Assembly (NCBI RefSeq): GCF_001293525.1
Contig: NZ_BBYR01000037.1
Span: 62,001-126,000, forward strand
Direction of reading: 5' to 3'
Source of the DNA: Pseudideonella sakaiensis
Lineage (GTDB): Bacteria > Pseudomonadota > Gammaproteobacteria > Burkholderiales > Burkholderiaceae_C
Length of the DNA: 64,000 bases
In this document: in pieces, positions 19,357 to 30,537 of the stretch
Numbering within the stretch: the first letter of the stretch is position 1
Layout: each line of letters begins with the position of its first letter
Translations under genes and position numbers: made by a program
Notes under the pieces: generated by a model
What the model saw: the letters and a program-made list of their open reading frames with translations, nothing else
Databases searched by the model: none
What the model was told of the DNA's origin: nothing

Positions 19357-20457
19357 TCAGCCGACGCGGTCGGAGCGCGGCAGGATCAGCTCGAAGGAGG
19401 TGCCCTCGCGCTCGCGCGAGCGGCCGACCAGCGAGCCGCCGTGGGCCCGCGCGATGCGCTCGGCGGCGTCCAGGCCGGGGCCGACCGGCGGCGCCCGCAC
19501 CCCCGGCGCGCTTTCGCCGTCGCCCAGCAGGTGCAGCCGTGCCGGCCCGGGAAGCACCGTGTCGACACCCAGCCGCAGCACCAGCGCGCGCAACGAACTG
19601 CCGTCGATCGCGAGCCGCACCGCGGCACCCTCGCCGTGCACGGCGGCGGCCAGCAGCAGCTGGTCGAGCGCCTCGGACAGCAGCGCCGCATCGAACTCGG
19701 CACGGGTGTCGCCGTCCACGGCCAGCTCGGCCGGCTCGCTCTGCGGGCGCAGCTCGGCGCTCGCCTCCAGCCGCTCGCGCACCAGCGCGGCCAGGTCGCC
19801 CGGGGCGAGCGTCGGCCGCAGCTCGGTGCACGGCAGGCTGGCCAGGCTGAGCAGGTGGTCGACCTGGCGCCCGATCATCGAGGTGGTGGCCTTGATGCGC
19901 TCGCCGGCCTGGCGCAGGCCGGGCAGCTCGGCCCGGCGGATCACCAGCTCGGCGTTCAGCGCGAGCGCGGCCAGCGGCGTGCGGATGTCGTGCGACAGCG
20001 CCGCCAGCATCAGCGCGTTGACGCGCGACAGCCGTTCCAGCTCGGCCATGCGCCCGGACAGCTCGCGGCGCTGGCGCTCGAGGTCGACGAACACCTGCAC
20101 CTTGGCGCGCAGCACGCGCGGATCGACCGGCTTGTAGAGAAAGTCGACCGCGCCGGCCTCGTAGCCGCGGAAGCTGCGCTGCTCGTCGCGCGAGCCGGCC
20201 GTGAGGAACACGATCGGCACGTGGCGGGTGCGCTCGGTGCCGCGCATCAGCTCGGCCAGCTCGTAGCCGTCCATGCCGGCCATCTGCACGTCCAGCAGCG
20301 CCAGCGCCACCTCGCGCTTCAGCAGCCACTCGAGCGCCTCGGTGCCCGACCCGGCGGTCAGCACCTCCACGCCCTCGTCGGCCAGCAGCGCACGCATCGC
20401 GAGCAGGTTCTGCGGCACGTCGTCCACCACCAGGATCGCAGGGGCAGCGCTCGTCAT
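19357..20457 (-). CDS. Receiver-histidine kinase fusion with degenerate ATPase domain
   Basis: 366 residues, soluble. N-terminal receiver (ILVVDDVPQNL, phospho-Asp in LALLDVQMAGMDGYEL, FLTAGS, LYKPVD), then HisKA (LMLAALSHDIRTPLAALALNAEL with phospho-His), then a HATPase-like region ending in FELILPRSDRVG. The ATP domain is eroded: the N-box Asn is missing (EALDQLLLAAAVHG), the DxGxG box is not recognisable, and only a GPGLDAAERIARAHGG segment remains of G2. It may act as an acceptor or phosphatase instead of a kinase. It is the last gene of a coupled set; its ATG overlaps the CheB stop by 4 bp. Confidence 0.8.
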   Translation of the reverse strand: MTSAAPAILVVDDVPQNLLAMRALLADEGVEVLTAGSGTEALEWLLKREVALALLDVQMAGMDGYELAELMRGTERTRHVPIVFLTAGSRDEQRSFRGYEAGAVDFLYKPVDPRVLRAKVQVFVDLERQRRELSGRMAELERLSRVNALMLAALSHDIRTPLAALALNAELVIRRAELPGLRQAGERIKATTSMIGRQVDHLLSLASLPCTELRPTLAPGDLAALVRERLEASAELRPQSEPAELAVDGDTRAEFDAALLSEALDQLLLAAAVHGEGAAVRLAIDGSSLRALVLRLGVDTVLPGPARLHLLGDGESAPGVRAPPVGPGLDAAERIARAHGGSLVGRSREREGTSFELILPRSDRVG

Positions 20458-21182
20458 CGTCGGCTCCGGAAAGGTTCGGACTGCAGGGGCCCGGCCATCG
20501 CCGCCAGGCCCCACACGGCATCGGCACCGGCTCCGGCCAGCGCCGCCTGCGGCATCGTCGGCACGGCGGCCTCGGCCGGGTCCTGCACCCACACCCGGCC
20601 GCCGCGACGCCGCACCACCCTTGCACCCGCCGTGCCATCGGCGCTGGCGCCGCTCAGCACGATGGCCAGCAGCGCCGGCCCCCAGACCGCGGCGGCACTC
20701 TCGAACAGCGGGTCGATCGCCGGGCGCGAGTACAGCACCGGCTCGTCCACCGACAGCGACGCCACCGGGCCGGGATCGACCAGCAGATGGTAGTCGGGCG
20801 GCGCGATCAGCACCTGGCCGCCGCGCACCGGCTCGCGGTCCCAGGCATCGCGGACGGGCAGCGCGCAGCGCGCACCGAGCAGCGACGCGAGCGAGGCCGC
20901 CGGGTCGACCGGACCGCGCGGCCGGTGCAGCACGACCAGCACGGCGGGCGCGAAATCGGCCGGCAGGCCGCCGAGCAGCCGCAGCAGCGCATCGACACCC
21001 CCTGCGGAGGCGCCGATCACGATCGCCTGCGGGGCCCAGCCGTCGCTGGCGGCGGACGCGGCGTCGGGGCCGAGCCTGTCGGCCCGGTGCTGGGAGGCCG
21101 GCGCCGACGCCGTCGCGGGCGCGGCGGCGGGCGCAAGGACGGCGGCCGCGGCCGCGCCGAGGCGGGGCAGGACGCTGCTCAT
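20454..21182 (-). CDS. CheB-type methylesterase domain protein (no receiver)
   Basis: 242 residues: an Ala-rich N-terminal tail (~45 residues) then a stand-alone CheB catalytic domain. Catalytic residues are in place: Ser in IVIGASAGGVDAL, His in VLVVLHRPRG, Asp in VLSGASADGT. Classical CheB has an N-terminal receiver, which this lacks, so activation must come another way or through the partner kinases. CheB removes methyl groups (or deamidates Gln) on chemoreceptors, but no chemoreceptor gene is in the window. The ATG overlaps the cheR-like stop by 4 bp and the stop overlaps the next ATG by 4 bp. Confidence 0.87.
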   Translation of the reverse strand: MSSVLPRLGAAAAAVLAPAAAPATASAPASQHRADRLGPDAASAASDGWAPQAIVIGASAGGVDALLRLLGGLPADFAPAVLVVLHRPRGPVDPAASLASLLGARCALPVRDAWDREPVRGGQVLIAPPDYHLLVDPGPVASLSVDEPVLYSRPAIDPLFESAAAVWGPALLAIVLSGASADGTAGARVVRRRGGRVWVQDPAEAAVPTMPQAALAGAGADAVWGLAAMAGPLQSEPFRSRR

Positions 21183-22062
21183 CGCCGCCGGTACAGCCGC
21201 ACGTCCGGCTGCGGATGAAAGGCGTCGAAGGCCTCGGCATGCGCACTGAACTGCAGCGACTCGCGGCTGCCCAGGCCGAGGAAGCCGCGCCGCACCAGCG
21301 ACTCCCGGAACAGGCCCACGGCGCGCGCCTGCAGCGCGTCGCCGAAGTAGATCAGCACGTTGCGGCAGGACACCAGGTGGGTCTCGGAGAACACGGCATC
21401 GGTCGCCAGGCTGTGGTCGGCGAACACGATCTGGCGCTTCAGCGCCCGGTCGAACACGATGCCCTCGTAGCCGCTGGCGAAGTAGTCGGACAGCGAGTGC
21501 CGGCCGCCCGCGGCGAGGTAGTTGCGGCTGAAGCCGGCCGCACGGTCGAGCGCATAGACGCCGGCCTCGGCGCGCGCCAGCGCCTCCGGGTTGATGTCGG
21601 TGGCGTAGACGATGCTGCGTTCCAGCAGCCCCTCCTCGTGCAGCAGCACCGCCAGCGACCAGACCTCCTCGCCGTGGCTGCAGCCGGCCACCCAGATCTT
21701 CAGCGACGGGTAGGTCGACAGCTCCGGCAGCACCTGGCGGCGCAGCGTCAGGAAGTAGGGCGGGTCGCGGAACATGTCGCTGACCTGCACCGTCAGGTAC
21801 TGCAGCAGCCGCGCGAACAGCGCCGGGTCGCGCAGCACGCGGCCCTGCAGTTCGCTCAGCCGCTCGGTGCCGAAGCGCTCCATCGCCTGACGCAGGCGCC
21901 GCCGCAACGAGCTGGGCGCATAGGCCCGGAAATCGTGCTGGTAGCGCGACATCAGGGCCTCGAGCAGCAGGCGCATCTCGAGGTCGAACAGCGCCTCCTC
22001 GTCGAAGGCCGCCGGGCCACGCGCCGACGCGGGGCCTGGGGCCGGATCGTCGCCCGGGATGC

Positions 22063-22066
<4 letters not shown>
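21179..22066 (-). CDS. CheR-type SAM-dependent methyltransferase
   Basis: 295 residues from a GTG at 22066 inside a GTGA overlap with the hybrid kinase stop; longer in-frame starts would run ~90 bp into the kinase gene. N-terminal all-alpha CheR domain (HDFRAYAPSSLRRRLRQAMERFG), then the SAM-binding core KIWVAGCSHGEEVWSLAVLL (~123-141), YATDINPEALARAEAGVY, and LVSCRNVLIYF. In chemotaxis CheR methylates receptor glutamates. Here it is packed with kinases, as in alternative chemosensory or biofilm-type systems, and the methylated partner is unknown. Confidence 0.9.
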
Positions 22067-25383
<3,317 letters not shown>

Positions 25384-25420
25384 GAGGACGCCTGGATTGT
25401 GCCGGCGACCGCCCCTGCAC

Positions 25421-25442
25421 CGTGTAGGCCTGCGCCTACACG
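25421..25442. promoter_or_regulatory. Perfect 9-4-9 palindrome between divergent genes
   Basis: CGTGTAGGC, spacer CTGC, GCCTACACG. It sits about 38 bp from the hybrid-kinase start and 78 bp from the pssA start. Each arm read outward carries CCTACAC, like the -10-type motif found elsewhere in the window, so it may be a symmetric divergent promoter or an operator shared by both genes. Confidence 0.5.
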
Positions 25443-25520
25443 ATGCGTCGGCCGACGCCGCATCCGCCAGCAGGCCCGCCGGCCCCAGAATGCGGCTCCG
25501 CGCCCATCCGCGAGGCCGCC

Positions 25521-26153
25521 ATGCCCCCGACCGATCCGACCCGCCCGAAGCCCTTCTCGATGATCCGCGAGTTCCACCTCGCGGACTGGTTCACCCTCGC
25601 CAACGCGGTGTGCGGCGTGGGCGCGCTGTTCTCGGTGATGAGCTACCTGCAGAGCCAGGCCGTCTTCCACCTCTACATCGCCTGCGCGCTGGTGCCGGCG
25701 GCGCTGGTCTTCGACGTGCTCGACGGGCGCATCGCCCGGTGGCGCCAGCGCGCCTCGGCGATGGGACGCGAGCTGGACTCGCTGGCCGACGTGATCTCCT
25801 TCGGCGTCGCGCCCGCGGCCATCGCCTACGGCCTGGGCATGCAGGGGCTGTACGACCGCGTGGTGCTCGGCTTCTTCGTCGCCTGCGGCGTCTCGCGGCT
25901 CGCGCGCTACAACGTCACCGCGGAGAAGCTGTCCGAGGGCGGCGACAAGGTGCGCTTCTTCGAAGGCACGCCGATCCCGACCTCGCTGCTGCTGGTGCTG
26001 GTGATGGCCGCCGCGGCCTGGCAGGGCGCACTGGGCGATCGGCTGTGGTTCGGCGTGGTCGAGATCGGCGGCTTCCGGCTGCACCCGCTGGTGCTGATGT
26101 TCGCGGTCTCGGGCTCGCTGATGATCAGCCGCCTGCGGATCCCGAAGCTGTAG
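25521..26153 (+). CDS. pssA: CDP-alcohol phosphatidyltransferase, probably phosphatidylserine synthase
   Basis: Membrane enzyme that transfers a phosphatidyl group from CDP-diacylglycerol to an alcohol, most likely L-serine (first step to phosphatidylethanolamine). The family signature D-x2-DG-x2-AR-x8-G-x3-D-x3-D is present as FDVLDGRIARW...GRELDSLAD. HLADWFTLANAVCGVGALFSVM and FFEGTPIPTSLLLVLVMA resemble PssA. 210 residues with about six hydrophobic segments, shorter than many PssA proteins (~250-280), so another alcohol is possible. The ATG at 25521 begins MPPTDPTRPKPFSMIREFHLADW. Its 3' end overlaps the convergent receiver gene by 29 bp. Confidence 0.8.
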   Translation: MPPTDPTRPKPFSMIREFHLADWFTLANAVCGVGALFSVMSYLQSQAVFHLYIACALVPAALVFDVLDGRIARWRQRASAMGRELDSLADVISFGVAPAAIAYGLGMQGLYDRVVLGFFVACGVSRLARYNVTAEKLSEGGDKVRFFEGTPIPTSLLLVLVMAAAAWQGALGDRLWFGVVEIGGFRLHPLVLMFAVSGSLMISRLRIPKL

Positions 26154-26526
26154 CCGGTCCGCCGCCGAGCGCGGCCAGCAGCGCCTCCAGCGCTTCCACC
26201 TCGAAGGGCTTGAGCAGCGCGTGCACCCGCGGGCCGAGGGCCAGCAGCGCCGGCTCCACCGCGTGGCCGGAGCACAGCACCAGCGGCTGCCCGGGCCGCT
26301 CGGCCAGGATGCGGCGCGCGAGCTGGTCGCCGGACAGGCCGGGCAGCGACCGGTCGAGCACCACCACGTCGAAGCCGCCGCGCGCGGACCACTGCGCCCA
26401 CGCGGCCTCGCCGTCGGCACAGGCGACCCACTCGCGGCCGCCGTCGTCCAGCAGCAGCGCGAGCGTCTCGCGCAGGTCGTCGTTGTCCTCCACGTACAGG
26501 ATGCGGGGCAGCGGGGCGGCAGGCAT
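26125..26526 (-). CDS. Single-domain response regulator
   Basis: 133-residue stand-alone receiver: ILYVEDNDDLRETLALLL (acidic pocket), phospho-Asp in FDVVVLDRSLPGLSGDQL, Ser in VLCSGHA, Lys in ALLKPFEVEALEALL. No output domain, so it passes phosphate to or modulates another protein. I use the ATG at 26526, which has GACAAT 6 nt upstream and no Shine-Dalgarno sequence; an ATG at 26583 would overlap ubiX by 14 bp. The gene reads into the pssA terminus from the opposite strand. Confidence 0.8.
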   Translation of the reverse strand: MPAAPLPRILYVEDNDDLRETLALLLDDGGREWVACADGEAAWAQWSARGGFDVVVLDRSLPGLSGDQLARRILAERPGQPLVLCSGHAVEPALLALGPRVHALLKPFEVEALEALLAALGGGPATASGSAGG

Positions 26527-26532
26527 GCCGTG

Positions 26533-26538
26533 ATTGTC
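26533..26538 (-). promoter_or_regulatory. -10-like box before the receiver gene
   Basis: GACAAT on the minus strand, 6 nt before the ATG at 26526, giving a possible leaderless transcript. The same hexamer at the same distance precedes the gene at 62266. Confidence 0.3.
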
Positions 26539-26569
26539 GCGGCCGGCGGTGCCGGCCGCCGGGCGGGGC

Positions 26570-27193
26570 TCAGGGGCGGCCATCGCCGGGCTCGGGCTGC
26601 GCGCCGGCGCGCAGGCCGGCCCAGCGCTGCACCAGGCCGTCGTGCGGCAGGTCGAACAGGTCCAGCACGCGGCCGACGGTGTGGTCGACGATGTCCTCGA
26701 CGGTGGCGGGCCGGGTGTAGAAGGCGGGCACGGGCGGGAAGACGATGCCGCCCATCTCGGTCACCGCGGTCATGTTGCGCAGGTGGGCCAGGTTGAGCGG
26801 CGTCTCGCGCGCGAGCAGCACCAGGCGGCGGCGTTCCTTGAGCGCCACGTCGGCGGCGCGGGTCACGAGGTTGTCGGACAGGCCGTGGGCGATCGCGCCG
26901 AGGGTGCGCATCGAGCAGGGCGCGATCACCATGCCGGCGCTGCGGAAGGAGCCGCTGGCGATGCTCGCGCCGACGTCGCGCGCGTTGTGCACCACGTCGG
27001 CCAGGGCCTCGATGTCGGCGCGGCGCAGGTCGAGCTCCTGCGCGGCGGTCAGCACGCCGGACGGCGACAGCACGAGGTGGGTCTCGACGCCAGGCAGCTC
27101 GCGCAGCACCTGCAGCAGGCGCACGCCGAGCAGGCTGCCGCTGGCGCCGGTGATCGCGACGACGAGGCGGCGGGGTTCGGGGGACGGACTCAC
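26570..27193 (-). CDS. ubiX: Flavin prenyltransferase UbiX
   Basis: Makes prenylated FMN, the cofactor of UbiD-type decarboxylases (ubiquinone synthesis or aromatic acid metabolism). 207 residues with the full family pattern: VVAITGASGSLLGVRLL (FMN site), SGSFRSAGMVIAPCSMRTLGAIAHGLSDNLVTRAADVALKERRRLVLLARETPLNLAHLRNM, and GGIVFPPVPAFYTRP. No ubiD is nearby. It has no partner in the window and is divergent from the receiver gene at 27483, with a 31-bp operator-like repeat in between. Confidence 0.95.
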   Translation of the reverse strand: MSPSPEPRRLVVAITGASGSLLGVRLLQVLRELPGVETHLVLSPSGVLTAAQELDLRRADIEALADVVHNARDVGASIASGSFRSAGMVIAPCSMRTLGAIAHGLSDNLVTRAADVALKERRRLVLLARETPLNLAHLRNMTAVTEMGGIVFPPVPAFYTRPATVEDIVDHTVGRVLDLFDLPHDGLVQRWAGLRAGAQPEPGDGRP

Positions 27194-27351
27194 GGGCTCC
27201 CTTCGCGGTCAGGTTCTGCGGCCGCCGCATCGGCGCGGCCCGGCCGGCGCGTGCGGCGTGCGGCCCGGCGCAGCACACGCCGGCCCGGCCGGCGGCCGGG
27301 GCGGGCGAGAGTGTCCCGTATGCGCAACACCCGCACAAGCGGCAGGCCTCG

Positions 27352-27382
27352 TCTCCAACCCGGGGCGCTGCGCGGTTGGAGA
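27352..27382. promoter_or_regulatory. 9-13-9 inverted repeat upstream of the single-domain regulator
   Basis: TCTCCAACC (27352-27360), 13-nt spacer, GGTTGGAGA (27374-27382): perfect arms with centres 22 bp apart, two helical turns. It lies ~30 bp upstream of a CCTACACT element (27411-27418) and ~100 bp before the gene at 27483, where an activator dimer could bind. Confidence 0.45.
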
Positions 27383-27482
27383 AATCACATACGCCGGCCC
27401 CGCGCGCGCTCCTACACTGGCGCGCCCCCCGCATCCGGGCCACCCCGGCACGGCAGCGCGGGGGCACCCACAGCGAGGGACG

Positions 27483-27863
27483 ATGACCGATCGGGAGACG
27501 AGCGACGAGGTGCGCGTGGTGCTGGTGGACGACGATCCGCTGGTCTGCGACGCCGTGTGCGCGATGCTGGAGCTCGACGGCTACACCGTCTTCAGCGCGA
27601 CCGCGGCCGACGCGGCGCTCGACCTCATCGCGGCGCAGGCCCCGCACTGCGTCATCACCGACCTGCACATGCCCGGCGTCGACGGGCTCGAGCTGACGCG
27701 CCGCGTGCGGGCCCTGTGCGACCCGGCCACCGTGCTGATCGTGCTGACCGGCTCCGGCTCCGAGGCCGACCATGCGCAGGCCGAGCGCGCCGGCGCGGAC
27801 TTCGTGCTGATGAAGCCGCTGGAGGCGGAGCGCCTGCGCACCATGCTGCCGCCGCTGGAGTGA
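27483..27863 (+). CDS. Single-domain response regulator
   Basis: 126-residue receiver: VVLVDDDPLVCDAVCAML, phospho-Asp in CVITDLHMPGVDGLEL, Thr in IVLTGSGS, Lys in FVLMKPLEAERL. No output domain. The ATG at 27483 follows GAGGGAC. It is unlikely to be paired with the neighbouring ubiX or hemerythrin genes; more likely it serves one of the orphan hybrid kinases in this region. A CCTACACT motif about 65 bp upstream may be its promoter. Confidence 0.85.
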   Translation: MTDRETSDEVRVVLVDDDPLVCDAVCAMLELDGYTVFSATAADAALDLIAAQAPHCVITDLHMPGVDGLELTRRVRALCDPATVLIVLTGSGSEADHAQAERAGADFVLMKPLEAERLRTMLPPLE

Positions 27864-27873
27864 GGGCCGCGGC

Positions 27874-28599
27874 TCAGGCCGCGTCGAGCAGCGCCTGCAG
27901 CCGGGCCGCGCGGGCCGCACCGATGGCCGTGCCCACCTCGGCCAGCGTCTGCTCGAACACCGGCGCCGGCGCCGCGGCCCGCATGCCGCCGAGCAGCTCG
28001 GCCAGCTCCGCATCGTTCGCGCCGAGCGCGATCCAGCCGAGGTAGAAGGCCAGGTCGGCCGGCGCGAGGCTGCCTTCGAGCGCGGCGATGAGCGCCTGCA
28101 GCTCGGCGTCGTCGAAGTGGGCCCACAGCGCCCGCGTCAGCGTGCTCTCCTCCTCGGCCATGTGCGCGAGGTTCTCGCCGATGAACTGGCTCAGCCGCAG
28201 GTAGAGCTCGTAGGCCAGCGCGGGCGCCTGCGGTCCGGCATCGCGCACCTGCTGCAGCAGCCGGCGCAGCGCGGCGATCTGCGCCAGGTGCTCGAGGTGG
28301 TCGTCGTGGAAGGCCCGCACCGCCCGCGCCGCGCGCGCCTGCAACGGCTCGTGCAGGAAGCGGTTCTCGTGCGCGAGGTGGTCCTCGCAGGTGGACAGCA
28401 GGGTGTCGACCGCGTCGACCAGCGCGGCGCGCTGCGCGGGGTCGGCGACGTCGGTCGCGCCGGCCTGCTGCAGCGTGTGGCCCATCAGCACCCGCAGGCC
28501 CTTGTGGATGACCCGGTAGGGCTGCAGGCGGGTGGCGGCGCAGGCGGCTGCCAGGGCGTCGGTCGCGGCGTCGGTGGGGAAGGGGGTGATCGCGCTCAT
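27874..28599 (-). CDS. Hemerythrin-like (HHE) protein
   Basis: 241-residue soluble helical protein with the HHE cation-binding pattern: IHKGLRVLMGHTL (~31-43), CEDHLAHENRFLHEPL (~72-87), FHDDHLEHLAQI (~97-108) and ENLAHMAEEESTLTRALW (~140-157). The His and Glu residues are spaced as in hemerythrin-like di-iron or metal-binding domains used for oxygen, NO or iron-sulfur repair sensing. The C-terminal third is an extra helical part without a known motif. An inverted repeat GGCTAC-N12-GTAGCC lies 74 bp upstream. Exact ligand and role unknown. Confidence 0.75.
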   Translation of the reverse strand: MSAITPFPTDAATDALAAACAATRLQPYRVIHKGLRVLMGHTLQQAGATDVADPAQRAALVDAVDTLLSTCEDHLAHENRFLHEPLQARAARAVRAFHDDHLEHLAQIAALRRLLQQVRDAGPQAPALAYELYLRLSQFIGENLAHMAEEESTLTRALWAHFDDAELQALIAALEGSLAPADLAFYLGWIALGANDAELAELLGGMRAAAPAPVFEQTLAEVGTAIGAARAARLQALLDAA

Positions 28600-28672
28600 C
28601 GGAGTTCCATCGGAAGGGTTGTCGATGGCGTGATGATCCCGGCCGGGCGCTGGCGCGCCCAGTCACCAAATT

Positions 28673-28696
28673 GGCTACGGCCCTCTTTGGGTAGCC
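28673..28696. promoter_or_regulatory. Inverted repeat upstream of the hemerythrin-like gene
   Basis: GGCTAC-N12-GTAGCC, half-site centres 18 bp apart, immediately preceded by CCAA-A-TTGG. It lies between the HTH protein gene (stop at 28727) and the hemerythrin-like gene (start at 28599) and may be an operator for the latter. Confidence 0.35.
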
Positions 28697-28726
28697 GGCG
28701 GCGGCGCCGGTCCGGCGCCCCGTTCC

Positions 28727-29710
28727 TCAGCCTGCCGTGGTCGCCTGACGCGCAGCGGCCGGCCGGCTGCGCGGCGCGAGCCAGGGGCGCAGCTCCTCGG
28801 GATGCTGGCGCAGGTACTGCAGCAGCGGGCGGCGCTTCTCGGCCCCGCGGGTGCCGGGCTCGCCCACGGCGTCCACGTCGAACAGCTCGGGCATCGCGTC
28901 CAGCGCGCGCTGGTGCACCGAGCGCCACAGCTTCTTGATGCCGTGCACGGTGATGCCCAGCTCGTCGCCGATCGCCTCGTCGCCGAGCTGGGTCAGCGCG
29001 AGCCGCAGCATGCGGCGCTCGGCGAGCGAGAAGCCGCAGCGCGGCGGCGTGAACTGGAAGGCGTCGCGCACCGGCGAGCCGGGCAGCAGGCGCGCCGCCT
29101 CGTCGCGGCCGAGGCCGTAGAGCTCGGAGACGCCGGGCGTGTGGCGCTGGGTGCGCCGGCGGAAGCCCATGCTCTCGAGGTAGGCCCCCTGCTCGCCCCA
29201 GCCCTCCTGGTAGAGGTGGGCGAGGCGGAAGCCCGCGTGCGCCTGGCGGAAGGCGGCCATCGCCACGCCCAGCGTCTCCAGCGTGTCGGGGTCGCCCAGG
29301 TCGCTCAGCAGCTGCTCGTAGTGCAGCACCAGGAAGACCACCTCGCCGCGGCCGCTCAGCTCACCCAGCTGCCGGTCCGGCGGCGGCTGGAAGCGGCCGT
29401 CCGCCAGCTCCTCGTAGAGCACCGCGGGCGCAAACGGAGGCGGGTCCTCGGCCAGCCGGCGGCACCAGCGGGCGTCCAGCGCGATCGCCATGCCGATGCC
29501 GACGATGCGTTGGCCGACCGGGCGGCGCAGGTCCTCGATCACGTCGGCATTGAAGCCGGGGTGGCCCAGCAGGCGCGTCCACAGGGTCGGCAGCTCGGCA
29601 CGCAGCCGGGCCGACATCGGCAGCCAGGCCGGCACGAAGCGGCCGGCCGCCGCCAGGTCCGCATGCCCCAGCAACCGCGCCTGCAGCCGCTGGCCCGAGC
29701 CATCCAGCAT
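28727..29710 (-). CDS. Putative LuxR-type HTH regulator
   Basis: 327 residues. The first ~230 residues have no domain I recognise (GQRIVGIGMAIALDARWCRRL; LGVAMAAFRQAHAGFRLAHLYQEGWGEQGAYLESMGFRRR). The C-terminal part FSLAERRMLRLALTQLGDEAIGDELGITVHGIKKLWRSVHQRAL has the shape of a LuxR/GerE HTH, so it is probably a transcription factor with an unidentified sensor domain. GGAG lies 7 nt before the ATG at 29710. It is upstream of the hemerythrin-like gene on the same strand, with a 127-bp gap that carries an inverted repeat, so it may regulate that gene. Confidence 0.65.
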   Translation of the reverse strand: MLDGSGQRLQARLLGHADLAAAGRFVPAWLPMSARLRAELPTLWTRLLGHPGFNADVIEDLRRPVGQRIVGIGMAIALDARWCRRLAEDPPPFAPAVLYEELADGRFQPPPDRQLGELSGRGEVVFLVLHYEQLLSDLGDPDTLETLGVAMAAFRQAHAGFRLAHLYQEGWGEQGAYLESMGFRRRTQRHTPGVSELYGLGRDEAARLLPGSPVRDAFQFTPPRCGFSLAERRMLRLALTQLGDEAIGDELGITVHGIKKLWRSVHQRALDAMPELFDVDAVGEPGTRGAEKRRPLLQYLRQHPEELRPWLAPRSRPAAARQATTAG

Positions 29711-29890
29711 TCCGCTCTCCCCTGCGCGGGAGCCCCGTCGGCCCGCGTCGCGTCATTATTTCAGCCGGACGGGCCGCCACGGACCCTTCGCGCCCGCGCG
29801 CGGCAAAAAACCATGCCAACATCAGGGCTGCATCCAGCCGGCGGCGCCGCACGTACCGTTCAGGTTGCTCCGCCCTCTGCGCTTCCGACG

Positions 29891-30535
29891 ATGCCTGCCC
29901 CGACGCCCCCGCCCCGCGCCGACGATGCCGCCGCCCTCGCCGCCCTGCTGGCCCGCGTGGCGCTCGGCGACCGCGCCGCCTTCGCGGCGCTGTACCGCGC
30001 CACCAGCCCGAAGCTGCTCGGCGTGGTGATGCGGGTGCATGCCGAGCGGGCGCTCGCCGAGGACGTGCTGCAGGAGGTCTACGTCAAGGTGTGGCGCGCC
30101 GCCGGCCAGTTCGACGCGGCGCGCGCGGAGCCGATGGCCTGGCTGGTCGGCATCGCGCGCCACCGCGCGATCGACGAGCTGCGCAGCCGGCGCGGCGAAC
30201 GCGCGGCCACCACCTCGCTCACGCCGGAGGACGGCGACGGTCCCTCGCCGCTGGAACAGCTGGCCGACGACGCGCCCGGCCCGCTGGCACTGCTGGAGCA
30301 GGCGGCCGAGGCCCGGCAGGTCGGCCACTGCGTCGGCGAGCTGTCGGCCGCGCAGCAGCAGTGCCTGGCACTGGCCTACTACGGCGGGCTGTCGCACCAC
30401 GAGGTGGCGGACCACCTCGCGCTGCCGCTCGGCACGATCAAGAGCTGGCTGCGGCGCGGCCTGCTCGCGCTGAAGGACTGCCTCGGCCGGGCCACCGGCC
30501 GTGGCGCGGCCGCCGCGACGGCGCGGGGGGCCTGA
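29891..30535 (+). CDS. ECF RNA polymerase sigma factor
   Basis: 214 residues. Sigma region 2 (FAALYRATSPKLLGVVMRVHAERALAEDVLQEVYVKVWRAAGQFDAARAEPMAWLVGIARHRAIDELRSRR) and region 4 (LSAAQQQCLALAYYGGLSHHEVADHLALPLGTIKSWLRRGLLALKDCL) are both clear. It is of the type paired with RskA/anti-sigma-K proteins, and such a gene follows 2 bp later. I choose the ATG at 29891 because the 26 codons after the earlier ATG at 29813 have only about half G/C third positions, unlike the gene. No C-terminal SnoaL-like extension, so it is not an ECF41 sigma. Confidence 0.92.
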   Translation: MPAPTPPPRADDAAALAALLARVALGDRAAFAALYRATSPKLLGVVMRVHAERALAEDVLQEVYVKVWRAAGQFDAARAEPMAWLVGIARHRAIDELRSRRGERAATTSLTPEDGDGPSPLEQLADDAPGPLALLEQAAEARQVGHCVGELSAAQQQCLALAYYGGLSHHEVADHLALPLGTIKSWLRRGLLALKDCLGRATGRGAAAATARGA

Positions 30536-30537
30536 GC

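Noticed and set aside
29813-29890. Longer start for the ECF sigma factor
   Set aside because: About half of the third positions are A/T in these 26 codons, unlike the gene itself.
29891-30535. The ECF sigma gene as the ECF41 partner of the promoter at 36106
   Set aside because: It has an RskA-type anti-sigma gene and lacks the C-terminal SnoaL-like extension that defines ECF41.
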